Of a stretch of 19,078 nucleotides of DNA, positions 1 to 8,539 are shown piece by piece. Every line of letters starts with the position of its first letter. Within the stretch, counting starts at the first letter, position 1. Both the position numbers and the translations under genes were made by a program. Location of the stretch: positions 1 through 19,078 of the forward strand of contig CAIZKA010000388.1 in the NCBI GenBank assembly GCA_903933395.1. Direction: 5' to 3'. The DNA comes from an uncultured beta proteobacterium. GTDB taxonomy: Bacteria > Pseudomonadota > Gammaproteobacteria > Burkholderiales > Rhodocyclaceae. The notes below the pieces were generated by a model. The model made no database searches, was not told the origin of the DNA, and worked only from the letters and a program-made list of their open reading frames with translations.

Positions 1-792
1 ACCAAACTGGCCTGGGATGGCATCGACCAGCCGCTCGATACCGGCAACTGGCCGCTGATTGCGCCTTCGCCGCTGCCCTACGTCGCAGGCAGTTCGCAAG
101 TGCCGCGCGAGATGACGCGTGCCGACATGGACAAGGTCAGGGACGATTTCGTTGCCGCCACGCGCCGTGCCGCCAGCGCCGACTTTGACATGGTGGAATT
201 CCACGCCGCCCACGGCTACCTCATGTCGTCCTTCATTTCGCCGCTGACCAACCGGCGCGCGGACGAATACGGCGGCAGCCTGGAAAACCGCTGCCGCTAT
301 CCGCTGGAGGTGTTCAAGGCCATGCGCGAGGTCTGGCCGGAAGACAAGCCCATGTCGGTGCGCATCTCCGCACACGACTGGGTACCCGGCGGCATCACCC
401 CCGACGCTGCCGTCGAGGTGGCCCGCCTGTTCAAGGAGGCCGGTGCCGACATCATCCATGTCTCGTCGGGCCAGGTCAGCAAGGACGAAGCGCCGGTGTA
501 CGGACGCATGTTCCAGGTGCCGTTTTCCGACCAGGTCCGCAACGAACTGGATGTGCCGACCATCGCGGTGGGCAATATCTTCGAGGCCGATCACGTCAAT
601 ACCATCATCGCTGCCGGTCGCGCCGACCTCTGCGCGCTGGCGCGGCCGCACCTGGCCGATCCTGCGTGGACGCTGCATGCGGCGGCCGAGCAGGGCGTCA
701 AGGACGTTTTCTGGCCGACGCCGTATCTGGGCGGCAAGGTCCAGTTGGAACGCAATCTCGAGCGTGCGGCGCAGCTCGCACTGATCGCCTGA
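1..792 (+). CDS. Bifunctional aryl-CoA monooxygenase/reductase (anthraniloyl-CoA or salicylyl-CoA 5-hydroxylase type), C-terminal part, 5' truncated
   Basis: The frame is open from base 1 to the TGA at 790-792, giving 263 residues of a protein that starts upstream of the window. What is seen is the C-terminal half of an old-yellow-enzyme-like FMN barrel: an HAAHGYLMSSFISPLTNRR block followed by DEYGGSLENR, and a late GNI...ADLCALARPHLADP phosphate-binding segment. The stretch SQVPREMTRADMDKVRDDF is one I associate with the fused 2-aminobenzoyl-CoA monooxygenase/reductases, in which an N-terminal flavin hydroxylase precedes this reductase domain. The family hydroxylates the aryl-CoA ring and reduces it with NAD(P)H, dearomatising it. 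The following enoyl-CoA hydratase, acyl-CoA dehydrogenase and RidA genes support this. A single-domain NADH:flavin oxidoreductase cannot be excluded because the N-terminal half is not visible. The GTG at 100 is internal, not the start. Confidence 0.85.
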   Translation, partial: TKLAWDGIDQPLDTGNWPLIAPSPLPYVAGSSQVPREMTRADMDKVRDDFVAATRRAASADFDMVEFHAAHGYLMSSFISPLTNRRADEYGGSLENRCRYPLEVFKAMREVWPEDKPMSVRISAHDWVPGGITPDAAVEVARLFKEAGADIIHVSSGQVSKDEAPVYGRMFQVPFSDQVRNELDVPTIAVGNIFEADHVNTIIAAGRADLCALARPHLADPAWTLHAAAEQGVKDVFWPTPYLGGKVQLERNLERAAQLALIA

Positions 793-814
793 ATATCCCG
801 CGGAGGACTGAACA

Positions 815-1669
815 ATGAAACACCTCGCAGGCAAGACCCACCAGTTGCCGGGCAACCGGCAGTCCTTGCAGACCTATCAGGCGAGCCATTTCAGTTATCG
901 CATGGAGGGCAGCGTGGCACTGGTCACGCTCAACCGTCCCGAGCGCAAGAATCCGCTGACCTTCGATTCCTATGCCGAACTGCGCGACCTGTTTCGCAAT
1001 CTTTTATACGCCTCTGACGTCAGGGCCGTAGTGATAAGCGGCGAGGGCGGCAATTTCTGCTCCGGCGGTGACGTGCACGACATCATCGGCCCGCTGACCG
1101 AACTCGACATGCCGGGCCTGCTCACCTTCACCCGCATGACGGGCGATGTGATCAAGGCCATGCGCGCCTGTCCGCAACCGGTGATCGCCGCCATCGACGG
1201 CATCTGCGCCGGCGCCGGCGCTTTGCTGGCACTCGGTTCCGACATGCGCCTCGGCACGGCGCGCTCGAAAACCGCCTTCCTGTTTTCGCGGGTCGGCCTC
1301 GCCGGCTGCGACATGGGCGCCTGCGCCCTGCTGCCGCGCATGATCGGCCAGGGCCGCGCCAGCGAACTCCTGATGACCGGCCGCGCCATGGGCGGCGAGG
1401 AGGGCGAACGCTGGGGTTTCTTCAACCGCCTGTGCGAACCCGATACCCTGCCCGCCGAGGCGCTGAAGTTGGCGCAGGACCTGGCTGCCGGCCCGACCTT
1501 CGCCCACGGCATGACCAAGAAGATGCTGCAGCAGGAATGGAACATGGGCGTCGACGAGGCGATTGAGGCCGAAGCCCAGGCGCAGGCGATCTGCATGGCA
1601 ACGAATGACTTTCATCGCGCTTATCACGCTTTCGTCGCCAAACAAAAGCCCGTGTTCGAAGGCGACTGA
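815..1669 (+). CDS. Enoyl-CoA hydratase/isomerase family protein of the aryl-CoA degradation operon
   Basis: This is a 284-residue crotonase-fold protein. The start ATG has GGAGG at 802-806, eight bases upstream, which is well placed. Residues 82-88 (CSGGDVH) form the first oxyanion-hole/CoA-binding block, and residues 129-136 (GICAGAGA) form the second glycine-rich block. An acidic residue lies in the GCDMGAC segment, where this family carries catalytic acids. The N-terminus has about 25 residues before the fold begins, slightly longer than a minimal crotonase. It lies 22 bases after the monooxygenase gene and two bases before the acyl-CoA dehydrogenase, so it is in the same operon. By analogy with the known 2-aminobenzoyl-CoA pathway of Azoarcus evansii it would hydrate or hydrolyse an alicyclic CoA intermediate, but the exact substrate is inferred. 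Confidence 0.88.
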   Translation: MKHLAGKTHQLPGNRQSLQTYQASHFSYRMEGSVALVTLNRPERKNPLTFDSYAELRDLFRNLLYASDVRAVVISGEGGNFCSGGDVHDIIGPLTELDMPGLLTFTRMTGDVIKAMRACPQPVIAAIDGICAGAGALLALGSDMRLGTARSKTAFLFSRVGLAGCDMGACALLPRMIGQGRASELLMTGRAMGGEEGERWGFFNRLCEPDTLPAEALKLAQDLAAGPTFAHGMTKKMLQQEWNMGVDEAIEAEAQAQAICMATNDFHRAYHAFVAKQKPVFEGD

Positions 1670-1671
1670 AC

Positions 1672-2859
<1,188 letters not shown>

Positions 2860-2867
2860 ATCAAGCC

Positions 2868-2873
2868 AAGGAG
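2868..2873 (+). promoter_or_regulatory. Shine-Dalgarno AAGGAG that decides the RidA-family start
   Basis: AAGGAG ends six bases before the TTG at 2880 and twelve bases before the ATG at 2886. The earlier in-frame ATG at 2856, which overlaps the stop of the acyl-CoA dehydrogenase gene, has no comparable site upstream. This favours TTG 2880, with ATG 2886 as the alternative. Confidence 0.6.
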
Positions 2874-2879
2874 AATCCG

Positions 2880-3311
2880 TTGAAAATGAGCCAGCAGGAA
2901 GTCTTGCCGGAGTCGGACATCCAGATCCTGCAGCCCGCCGGCTGGGCTGCGCCCAGGGGCTATTCGAACGGCATCGCCGCCCGCGGCCGCACCGTGGTCA
3001 TCGGCGGACAGATCGGCTGGGACAGCCAGTGCCGTTTCCACAGCAGCGATTTTGCCGAACAGGCCAGGCAAGCGCTGCAGAACATCGTCGAGATTCTTGC
3101 CGAAGCCGGCGGCAGGCCGGAACACATCATCCGCATGACCTGGTATGTGCTCGACAAGCGCGAATACCTGGCGGCCTATCCCCAGCTCGGCCGCGCCTAT
3201 CGCGAAGTCATCGGGCGTACCTTCCCGGCCATGACGGCGGTGCAGGTGGCGGGGCTGATGGAAGACGCTGCGCGCGTCGAGATCGAGGCGACGGCAGTCA
3301 TTCCGGATTGA
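2880..3311 (+). CDS. RidA (YjgF/YER057c/UK114) family protein, atypical active site
   Basis: This 143-residue protein has the RidA plan: GYSNGI near the start, VVIGGQIGWD, a central helix DFAEQARQALQNIVEILAEAG, the MTWYVLD strand and the C-terminal FPAMTAVQVAGLMEDAARVEIEA block. In E. coli RidA the corresponding PARSC segment carries Arg105, which binds the carboxylate of the imine substrate. Here the position is Met118, so classic 2-aminoacrylate deaminase activity is doubtful. The start is chosen as TTG 2880 from the spacing of AAGGAG at 2868-2873; ATG 2886 and ATG 2856 are alternatives. As the last gene of the aryl-CoA operon, it may act on an enamine or imine intermediate released when the amino group of anthranilate is lost. 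That role is inference. Confidence 0.85.
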   Translation: MKMSQQEVLPESDIQILQPAGWAAPRGYSNGIAARGRTVVIGGQIGWDSQCRFHSSDFAEQARQALQNIVEILAEAGGRPEHIIRMTWYVLDKREYLAAYPQLGRAYREVIGRTFPAMTAVQVAGLMEDAARVEIEATAVIPD

Positions 3312-3348
3312 TGTCGACCTTGCCGGCGCTAAGCGTTGCCGCCGGAGC

Positions 3349-3354
3349 TAAAAT
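3349..3354 (+). promoter_or_regulatory. TAAAAT -10-like box for the alpha/beta hydrolase gene
   Basis: The AT-only hexamer lies in GC-rich sequence, six bases before the ATG at 3361. A start of transcription seven bases after the box would fall on the A of that ATG, a leaderless mRNA. No convincing -35 is seen. A 6-bp inverted repeat (CCGGCG 3323-3328 / CGCCGG 3340-3345) lies just upstream and could be an operator; it lacks a T-run and so is not an intrinsic terminator. Confidence 0.4.
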
Positions 3355-3360
3355 GTTCGG

Positions 3361-4230
3361 ATGAAACCCTGCAGTTCGGAATTCCTCCAGATCCGCGGCC
3401 GGCGCCTGCATGTCCGCACCTGGGGCAGCGCAACGGCGCCGTTGCTGGTGCTGCTGCACGGCTGGTGCGATGTGTCGGCCTCCTGGCAGTTCGTCGTCGA
3501 TGCCATGCAAAAGGATTGGCGCATCGTGGCTCCGGACTGGCGCGGCTTCGGTCTGTCGCAATGGAACGATGACGTTTATTGGTTCCCCGATTACATCGCC
3601 GACCTCGACGCCTTGCTCCTGCACTACTCGCCGCAGGATCCGGTGCGCCTGGTCGGGCATAGCCTGGGCGGAAATGCCAGCACCTTGTACGCCGGCATCC
3701 GGCCCGACCGCATCCTGAAACTGGTCAACCTCGAGGGCTTGGGGCTGCGTCTTTACGCGCCGGAAGAGGTTGCCGATCGCTACGTCAATTGGCTGGATCA
3801 GTTGCGGGACACGCCGACCTTCCGTTCCTATCCTGACCGGAGCGCGTTTGCCGCGCGACTGCAGAAGGAGAATCCGCGCCTGTCGGAAGAGAAGGCACGC
3901 TACCTTGCGCAGTACATGGGCGAGGACGACGGGGCGGGTGGCATCCATCAGGCGGCCGATCCCTATCATCGCTGGGTCAATCCCGTCATTTACCGGGTCG
4001 AAGAGGCCATGTCGATCTGGCGGCGCGTAACCGCCCCGGTACTCTGGGTGACGGCGGATGACTCCTTCATCTTCAAGCAGTTGTTCTCGCTCGACTCGGA
4101 GGAATATCGCCGCCGTCTGGCCTGCTTTCGCGATCTGCGGGAAGTCCTGGTACAGAACTGCGGGCATAATCTGCATCATGACCAGCCGCAACAGGTGGCA
4201 CAGATGATAGAGGAGTTTTTTGTCGCATGA
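3361..4230 (+). CDS. Alpha/beta fold hydrolase
   Basis: This 289-residue protein is a complete alpha/beta hydrolase. LVLLHGWCD (30-37) is the oxyanion-hole HG motif. GHSLGG with Ser101 is the nucleophile elbow. An acidic pair in WVTADDS is a likely catalytic acid region, and His269 in NCGH is the likely catalytic histidine. There is no signal peptide, so it is cytoplasmic. It resembles esterases or haloalkane-dehalogenase-like hydrolases, but the substrate cannot be read from sequence. Its stop overlaps the start of the PHP/RNase AM gene (ATGA), so the two are co-translated. It is separated from the RidA gene by 49 bases that contain a -10-like box, suggesting its own promoter rather than membership of the catabolic operon. 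The chosen ATG lacks a well-placed Shine-Dalgarno site; GGAG at 3344-3347 is 13 bases away. Confidence 0.88.
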   Translation: MKPCSSEFLQIRGRRLHVRTWGSATAPLLVLLHGWCDVSASWQFVVDAMQKDWRIVAPDWRGFGLSQWNDDVYWFPDYIADLDALLLHYSPQDPVRLVGHSLGGNASTLYAGIRPDRILKLVNLEGLGLRLYAPEEVADRYVNWLDQLRDTPTFRSYPDRSAFAARLQKENPRLSEEKARYLAQYMGEDDGAGGIHQAADPYHRWVNPVIYRVEEAMSIWRRVTAPVLWVTADDSFIFKQLFSLDSEEYRRRLACFRDLREVLVQNCGHNLHHDQPQQVAQMIEEFFVA

Positions 4231-5078
4231 AACCGCTTGATGCCGCGCTTAATGCCGATATGCACTGCCATTCGACGGTCTCCGACGGCCTGCTGACACC
4301 GGCCGAGGTAGTCCGCCGCGCGAAGGCGAATGGCGTGGATCTGCTGGCGTTGACCGACCACGACGAACTCGGCGGCCTGGCCGAAGCACGGGCGACCGCC
4401 GACGAGATCGATCTGCGCTTTGTCGACGGGGTCGAGATATCGATTTCCTGGGGCGACGATCAAACCGTGCATATCCTGGGTTTCGGCGTGGATCCGGGCA
4501 ATGCCGAACTGCTGGAAGGACTGCATCAGGTCCGGAGCGGGCGCGACTCGCGCGCCGGGCGCATGGCGGCGGAACTGGACAAGGTCGGCATCCACGGCGC
4601 CTACGAGGGTGCGCTGCGCCATGCCGGCAATCCGGCACTGGTCAGCCGTTCGCATTTCGCCCGCTACATCGTCGAGCAGGGACACGTCAAGGACGTCAAG
4701 TCGGTGTTCGACTACTGGCTGGCCAAGGGCAAGCCGGGTTATGTCGAGCACTCCTGGGCCACGCTGGAGGATGCGCTGCGCTGGATAGTCGGCGCCGGCG
4801 GCACGGCGGTCATCGCCCATCCGGGCCGTTATCGGCTGACTGCTGCGGAACGGCGGCAATTGTTCGTCGCGTTCAAGGATCTCGGCGGGCGCGGCATCGA
4901 AGTTCTCTCCGGTTCCACGAAAGATGAAGAAGTGCGCGAGTTTTCGCGCATCGCCCGCGAGTTCGGCTTTCTGGCATCACGCGGTTCGGATTTTCACGGG
5001 CCGGGCGAAAGCTGGATCGATCTGGGCAAGATGCCCGACTTGCCCGCCGATCTGACGCCGGTCTGGACCCAACTCTGA
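4227..5078 (+). CDS. rnm: PHP-domain phosphoesterase, RNase AM type (rRNA 5'-end maturation / 3',5'-nucleotide bisphosphate phosphatase)
   Basis: This 283-residue protein matches E. coli RNase AM (formerly YciV/TrpH) over its whole length. The PHP metal-binding motifs are DMHCHS (11-16), TDHDE (43-47), GVEIS (68-72), AHPGRY in the second half and GSDFHGPGE near the C-terminus. These supply the His/Asp/Glu ligands of a trinuclear metal site. The family removes 5' nucleotides one at a time to finish 5S, 16S and 23S rRNA 5' ends and also dephosphorylates 3',5'-bisphosphonucleotides. The start is the ATG of the ATGA overlap with the hydrolase gene. A yciO homologue follows, which is also the E. 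coli order (rnm-yciO), strengthening the call. All motif residues look intact. Confidence 0.9.
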   Translation: MKPLDAALNADMHCHSTVSDGLLTPAEVVRRAKANGVDLLALTDHDELGGLAEARATADEIDLRFVDGVEISISWGDDQTVHILGFGVDPGNAELLEGLHQVRSGRDSRAGRMAAELDKVGIHGAYEGALRHAGNPALVSRSHFARYIVEQGHVKDVKSVFDYWLAKGKPGYVEHSWATLEDALRWIVGAGGTAVIAHPGRYRLTAAERRQLFVAFKDLGGRGIEVLSGSTKDEEVREFSRIAREFGFLASRGSDFHGPGESWIDLGKMPDLPADLTPVWTQL

Positions 5079-5123
5079 TTGCTTCGCGCTAAAGACATTC
5101 ATGCCGGTCGGGCAAAGGGCCGG

Positions 5124-5129
5124 TAAAAT
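5124..5129 (+). promoter_or_regulatory. TAAAAT -10-like box upstream of yciO
   Basis: The hexamer lies 32 bases before the ATG at 5162, giving a predicted leader of about 26 bases that contains no recognisable Shine-Dalgarno sequence. No good -35 is present. The 83-base gap between the two genes shows no terminator. Confidence 0.35.
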
Positions 5130-5161
5130 TCCGCGCTTCGTCTTCAAGCTTCCGTCCCTGC

Positions 5162-5788
5162 ATGGCCCAGCTATTCCATATTCACCCCGAACATCCCCAG
5201 CCGCGCCTGATCAAGCAGGCGGCCGAGATTGCCAGGAGCGGCGGCCTCATCGCCTTGCCTACCGACGCCGCCTACTCTCTGGCCGGCGTGGCCGGCTATG
5301 CGCCCTTGCTGGATCGCATCCGCAGCATCCGCGGTGTCGATGAGCGCCACCACTTCACCCTGATGTGTCGCGACCTGTCCGAGATCGCCACCTATGCGCG
5401 GGTCGACAACAGCCAGTATCGCCTGCTGAAGGCCACCACGCCGGGCAGCTATACCTTCATCCTGGAAGGCACCAAGGAACTGCCGCGCCGCCTGCTGCAT
5501 CCCAAGCGCAAGACCATCGGCCTGCGCGTGCCCGATCATCCGCTGGCGCTGGCGCTGCTGGAGGAACTCGACGAGCCGCTGCTGACGTCGACCCTGATCC
5601 TGCCCGGTTCCGAGGCGCCGCTGGCGGATGCCGACGAAATCCGCGAGCATCTGGAAAAACTGCTCGACCTGGTGATCGATGCCGGCCAGTGCGGCACGGC
5701 GATGACGACGGTGATCAACCTGACCGGCGCCCAGCCGGAACTCGTTCGGGCTGGACAGGGCCCCCTGGCCCCGTTCGGGCTGGAATGA
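5162..5788 (+). CDS. yciO: YciO-family protein (Sua5/YciO/YrdC fold)
   Basis: This 208-residue protein aligns end to end with what I recall of E. coli YciO: an IHPEHPQPRLIKQA opening, PTDAAYSLAGVAG, HFTLMCRDLSEI, PGSYTFILEGTKELPRRLL and KRKTIGLRVP. The fold is that of the threonylcarbamoyl-AMP synthases TsaC/Sua5, which bind ATP, threonine and bicarbonate for t6A tRNA modification. However, the KxR and SAN signature residues of TsaC/Sua5 are not seen; the SAN position reads TSTLILPG. That is typical of the YciO branch, whose cellular role is less certain, so annotation as an active t6A enzyme would be overcalling. There is no Shine-Dalgarno site before the ATG. The stop lies 27 bases before the M50 protease gene. 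Confidence 0.88.
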   Translation: MAQLFHIHPEHPQPRLIKQAAEIARSGGLIALPTDAAYSLAGVAGYAPLLDRIRSIRGVDERHHFTLMCRDLSEIATYARVDNSQYRLLKATTPGSYTFILEGTKELPRRLLHPKRKTIGLRVPDHPLALALLEELDEPLLTSTLILPGSEAPLADADEIREHLEKLLDLVIDAGQCGTAMTTVINLTGAQPELVRAGQGPLAPFGLE

Positions 5789-5798
5789 TCCGGTCTGT

Positions 5799-5804
5799 TA
5801 AAAT
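5799..5804 (+). promoter_or_regulatory. TAAAAT -10-like box for the M50 protease gene
   Basis: The box lies 11 bases before the ATG at 5816, so a transcript would begin about five bases before the start codon. The intervening bases are pyrimidine-rich, with no Shine-Dalgarno site. Only a weak -35 candidate (TTCGGG, 5774-5779, 19-base spacer) is seen. Confidence 0.4.
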
Positions 5805-5815
5805 CAGTTCCTCCC

Positions 5816-6460
5816 ATGAATTTCATCCAGACGCTGGCGATTTCCGCCCTGCCGATCATCTTTGCCATCACGCTGCACGAGGCGGCGCACGGCTACGCGG
5901 CACGGCATTTCGGCGACCCGACGGCCTGGCAGATGGGGCGCATCAGCCTGAATCCGCTGCGCCACGTCGACCTGGTGGGAACCCTGCTGGTCCCGGCGCT
6001 GATACTTCTGATTTCGTCAGGCGGCCTCTTGTTCGGCTGGGCCAAGCCGGTGCCGGTGAATTTCGGCAATTTGCGCCGGCCCAAGCAGGACATGCTCTGG
6101 GTGGCCGCGGCCGGCCCGGCGGCGAACCTCGCCATGGCGCTGGTCTGGGCTCTTGTCCTGAAGTTGTCGATCGGCAGTTCCGCATTCGGATATTCGGAGG
6201 CGCTGAAGGAAATGGCGCGCGTCGGCATCAGCATCAACGGCGTGCTGATGGTACTGAACCTGTTGCCTCTGCCACCGCTGGACGGCGGGCGTATCGCGGT
6301 CAGCCTGCTGCCGCCGCGCGCGGCATGGAAGTTTTCTCAGCTGGAACGCTGGGGTTTCCCCATACTTCTCGCATTGTTGTTCCTGGGCTGGCTGGATAAC
6401 ATCCTGCGGCCCTTGTTGCAGTTGTTTAACACCCTGATTCGAACCCTTTTCGGTTTTTGA
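5816..6460 (+). CDS. Site-2 protease family (M50) zinc membrane metalloprotease
   Basis: This 214-residue integral membrane protein carries the M50 zinc site. HEAAH at residues 21-25 is the HExxH motif inside the first membrane segment. The third ligand, Asp156, is in NLLPLPPLDGG (148-158). Hydrophobic segments are seen at about 5-24, 53-73, 94-116, 140-155 and 176-196. It is the short form without a PDZ domain, like Bacillus YwhC/SpoIVFB-type proteases, and so differs from the sigma-E protease RseP. The natural substrate is unknown. A GWAKPVPVNFGNLRRPKQDM segment (74-93) is characteristic of this small family. trpS begins one base after its stop codon, so the two genes are co-transcribed, a pairing I recall from other betaproteobacteria. 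Confidence 0.9.
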   Translation: MNFIQTLAISALPIIFAITLHEAAHGYAARHFGDPTAWQMGRISLNPLRHVDLVGTLLVPALILLISSGGLLFGWAKPVPVNFGNLRRPKQDMLWVAAAGPAANLAMALVWALVLKLSIGSSAFGYSEALKEMARVGISINGVLMVLNLLPLPPLDGGRIAVSLLPPRAAWKFSQLERWGFPILLALLFLGWLDNILRPLLQLFNTLIRTLFGF

Positions 6461-6461
6461 C

Positions 6462-7664
6462 ATGTACGCAGAAAAAGTCCTATCCGGCATGCGCCCCACC
6501 GGGCGGCTCCACCTCGGCCACTACCATGGCGTGCTTGCCAACTGGATCAAGCTCCAGCATGAATTTCCCTGCCTGTTCTTCGTCGCCGACTGGCATGCGC
6601 TGACCACGGCCTATGACGAACCGGGGACGATCACCGAAAACGCCTACGAGATGGTCATCGACTGGCTGGCGGCGGGGGTCGATCCCTCGCAGGCGACCAT
6701 ATTCATCCAGTCCAAGGTGCCCGAACACGCCGAACTGCACCTGCTGCTGTCAATGATGACGCCGCTGGGCTGGCTGGAGCGCGTGCCGACCTACAAGGAC
6801 CAGCAGGAGAAGCTGTCGCACAAGGATCTGACGACCTATGGCTTTCTCGGCTATCCGCTGCTGCAGGCCGCCGACATCCTCATCTATCGCGCCAACCGCG
6901 TGCCGGTGGGCGACGACCAGGTGCCCCACGTCGAATTCACGCGCGAGATCGCGCGTCGCTTCAACCACCTGTACGGCCGCGAACCGGGCTTCGAGGACAA
7001 GGCGCGCGAGGCGGTGAAGAAGCTCGGCAGCAAGCGCGCGAAACTTTATGACGAGTTGCGCACCCGCTATCAGGAAAAAGGCGAGGGCGAAGCGCTGGAA
7101 CAGGCCCACGAACTTCTGAACGAGGCCCAGAGCCTTTCACTGGGCGATCGCGAGCGCCTTTTCGGCTGGCTCGAAGGCACGCGCAAGATGATCCTGGTCG
7201 AACCCGATGCGCTGCTGACCCATGCCTCGCGTATGCCGGGCCTGGACGGCCAGAAGATGTCCAAGTCCTACGGCAACACGATCACGATGCGCGAGGATGC
7301 GGATTCCGTTACGAAGAAGATACGCACCATGCAGACCGATCCGGCGCGCGTGCGTCGCACGGATGCCGGCGATCCTGACAAGTGCCCGGTGTGGCAGTTT
7401 CACCAGATCTACTCGAACGACGAGGTCAAGGCCTGGGTGCAGAAGGGCTGTCGCTCGGCCGGCATCGGCTGCATCGAATGCAAGCAACCGGTGATCGAGG
7501 CCGTGCTGACGGAGCAGAAGCCGATGCACGAACGGGCGAAGATGTATGAGGAAGATCCGCAACTGGTCAGGAACATCATCGCCGATGGCTGCGAAAAGGC
7601 GCGCAAGCTGGCGCAGGACACGATGCGCGACGTGCGCGAGGCGATAGGTCTCGACTACCCGTGA
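6462..7664 (+). CDS. trpS: Tryptophan--tRNA ligase, long form
   Basis: This class I synthetase charges tRNA-Trp with tryptophan using ATP. The HIGH-type motif is HLGH (17-20), and KMSKS is intact at 265-269. At 400 residues it is about 65 longer than the E. coli enzyme (334), where KMSKS lies near residue 195. The extra length is mostly a charged, helix-rich insertion between about residues 174 and 250 (EPGFEDKAREAVKKLGSKR and following). I recall similar long forms in related betaproteobacteria. The start ATG is one base after the previous stop and has no clear Shine-Dalgarno site, implying coupling. The stop overlaps the scpA GTG start by four bases. Confidence 0.95.
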   Translation: MYAEKVLSGMRPTGRLHLGHYHGVLANWIKLQHEFPCLFFVADWHALTTAYDEPGTITENAYEMVIDWLAAGVDPSQATIFIQSKVPEHAELHLLLSMMTPLGWLERVPTYKDQQEKLSHKDLTTYGFLGYPLLQAADILIYRANRVPVGDDQVPHVEFTREIARRFNHLYGREPGFEDKAREAVKKLGSKRAKLYDELRTRYQEKGEGEALEQAHELLNEAQSLSLGDRERLFGWLEGTRKMILVEPDALLTHASRMPGLDGQKMSKSYGNTITMREDADSVTKKIRTMQTDPARVRRTDAGDPDKCPVWQFHQIYSNDEVKAWVQKGCRSAGIGCIECKQPVIEAVLTEQKPMHERAKMYEEDPQLVRNIIADGCEKARKLAQDTMRDVREAIGLDYP

Positions 7665-8539
7665 TCGAGAACGGCGTTCCGGATCAGGCTGCCGCGCAGT
7701 TCGCCGCGCAGGTTGCCGTATCACCAGCGCCGACACTTGTGGCGGATGCGCTGCTTGCCGAACACCGGCCGCGGGTCTATGGCGAGTTCATGGCAGAAAT
7801 GCCGCGCGACCTCTACATCCCGCCGGATGCGCTGGAGATCATCCTCGATTCCTTCGAGGGACCGCTGGATTTGCTGCTGTACCTGATCCGCCGCGCCAAC
7901 ATCAATGTTCTCGACATCCCGATGGCGCCGCTCACGGCACAGTATCTGGTGTACGTCGAGGCGATGCGCAAGGGCAATCTGGAGCTTGCCGCCGAATACC
8001 TGCTGATGGCGGCCATGCTGATCGAAATCAAGTCGCGCATGCTGCTGCCGCGCCCGCCCAAGGCAGAGAACGGCGAGCCGGAAGATCCGCGTGCCGAACT
8101 GGTGCGCCGCCTGATCGAATACGAACGCATGAAGGCCTCGGCAGCCAAGCTGGACGAAATGCCGCAGGCGGGGCGCGACTACGAATGGATCACCGTTTGG
8201 ATTGCTGACAAGGTGATTGAGCGCCAGCCCGACGTCAGCCTGCATGATCTGCAGGTGGCCTGGCTGTCGCTGATGAAACAGGCCAGGGTGCATCAGCACC
8301 ACAAGATCCATCGCGAGGAACTGTCCGTACGCGAGCACATGAGCATGATCCTGCGGCGCCTGCAGGGCGGCGGCTACGTCGTGTTCGACCAGTTGTTTGA
8401 CCTGACGCTCGGCGCGCAGGGGCTGGTGGTGAGCTTTCTCGCCATGCTTGAACTGGCGCGCGAAGCGCTGATCGAAATTACCCAGAACGAGGCCCTGGCG
8501 CCCATTTACGTGAAGCTACCCGATGCTGCCGCTCTATAA
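7661..8539 (+). CDS. scpA: Segregation and condensation protein A
   Basis: ScpA is the kleisin that bridges the Smc heads and recruits ScpB in the chromosome-organising Smc-ScpAB complex. The 292-residue product shows the family core from about residue 58: ILDSFEGPLDLLLYLIRRANINVLDIP, then AAEYLLMAAMLIEIKSRMLLPRP and the C-terminal winged-helix region. The first 50 or so residues are Ala/Pro-rich and not part of the usual core. The GTG start in the GTGA overlap with trpS is taken because of coupling, but an ATG at 7790 (codon 44) could also serve. The presence of ScpAB implies an Smc-type rather than MukBEF condensin in this organism. The scpB start lies inside its last 17 bases. Confidence 0.93.
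   Translation: MIENGVPDQAAAQFAAQVAVSPAPTLVADALLAEHRPRVYGEFMAEMPRDLYIPPDALEIILDSFEGPLDLLLYLIRRANINVLDIPMAPLTAQYLVYVEAMRKGNLELAAEYLLMAAMLIEIKSRMLLPRPPKAENGEPEDPRAELVRRLIEYERMKASAAKLDEMPQAGRDYEWITVWIADKVIERQPDVSLHDLQVAWLSLMKQARVHQHHKIHREELSVREHMSMILRRLQGGGYVVFDQLFDLTLGAQGLVVSFLAMLELAREALIEITQNEALAPIYVKLPDAAAL

Noticed and set aside
3323..3345. Terminator after the RidA gene
   Set aside because: The 6-bp GC stem has an 11-base loop and no T-run. At most it is a candidate operator for the following gene.
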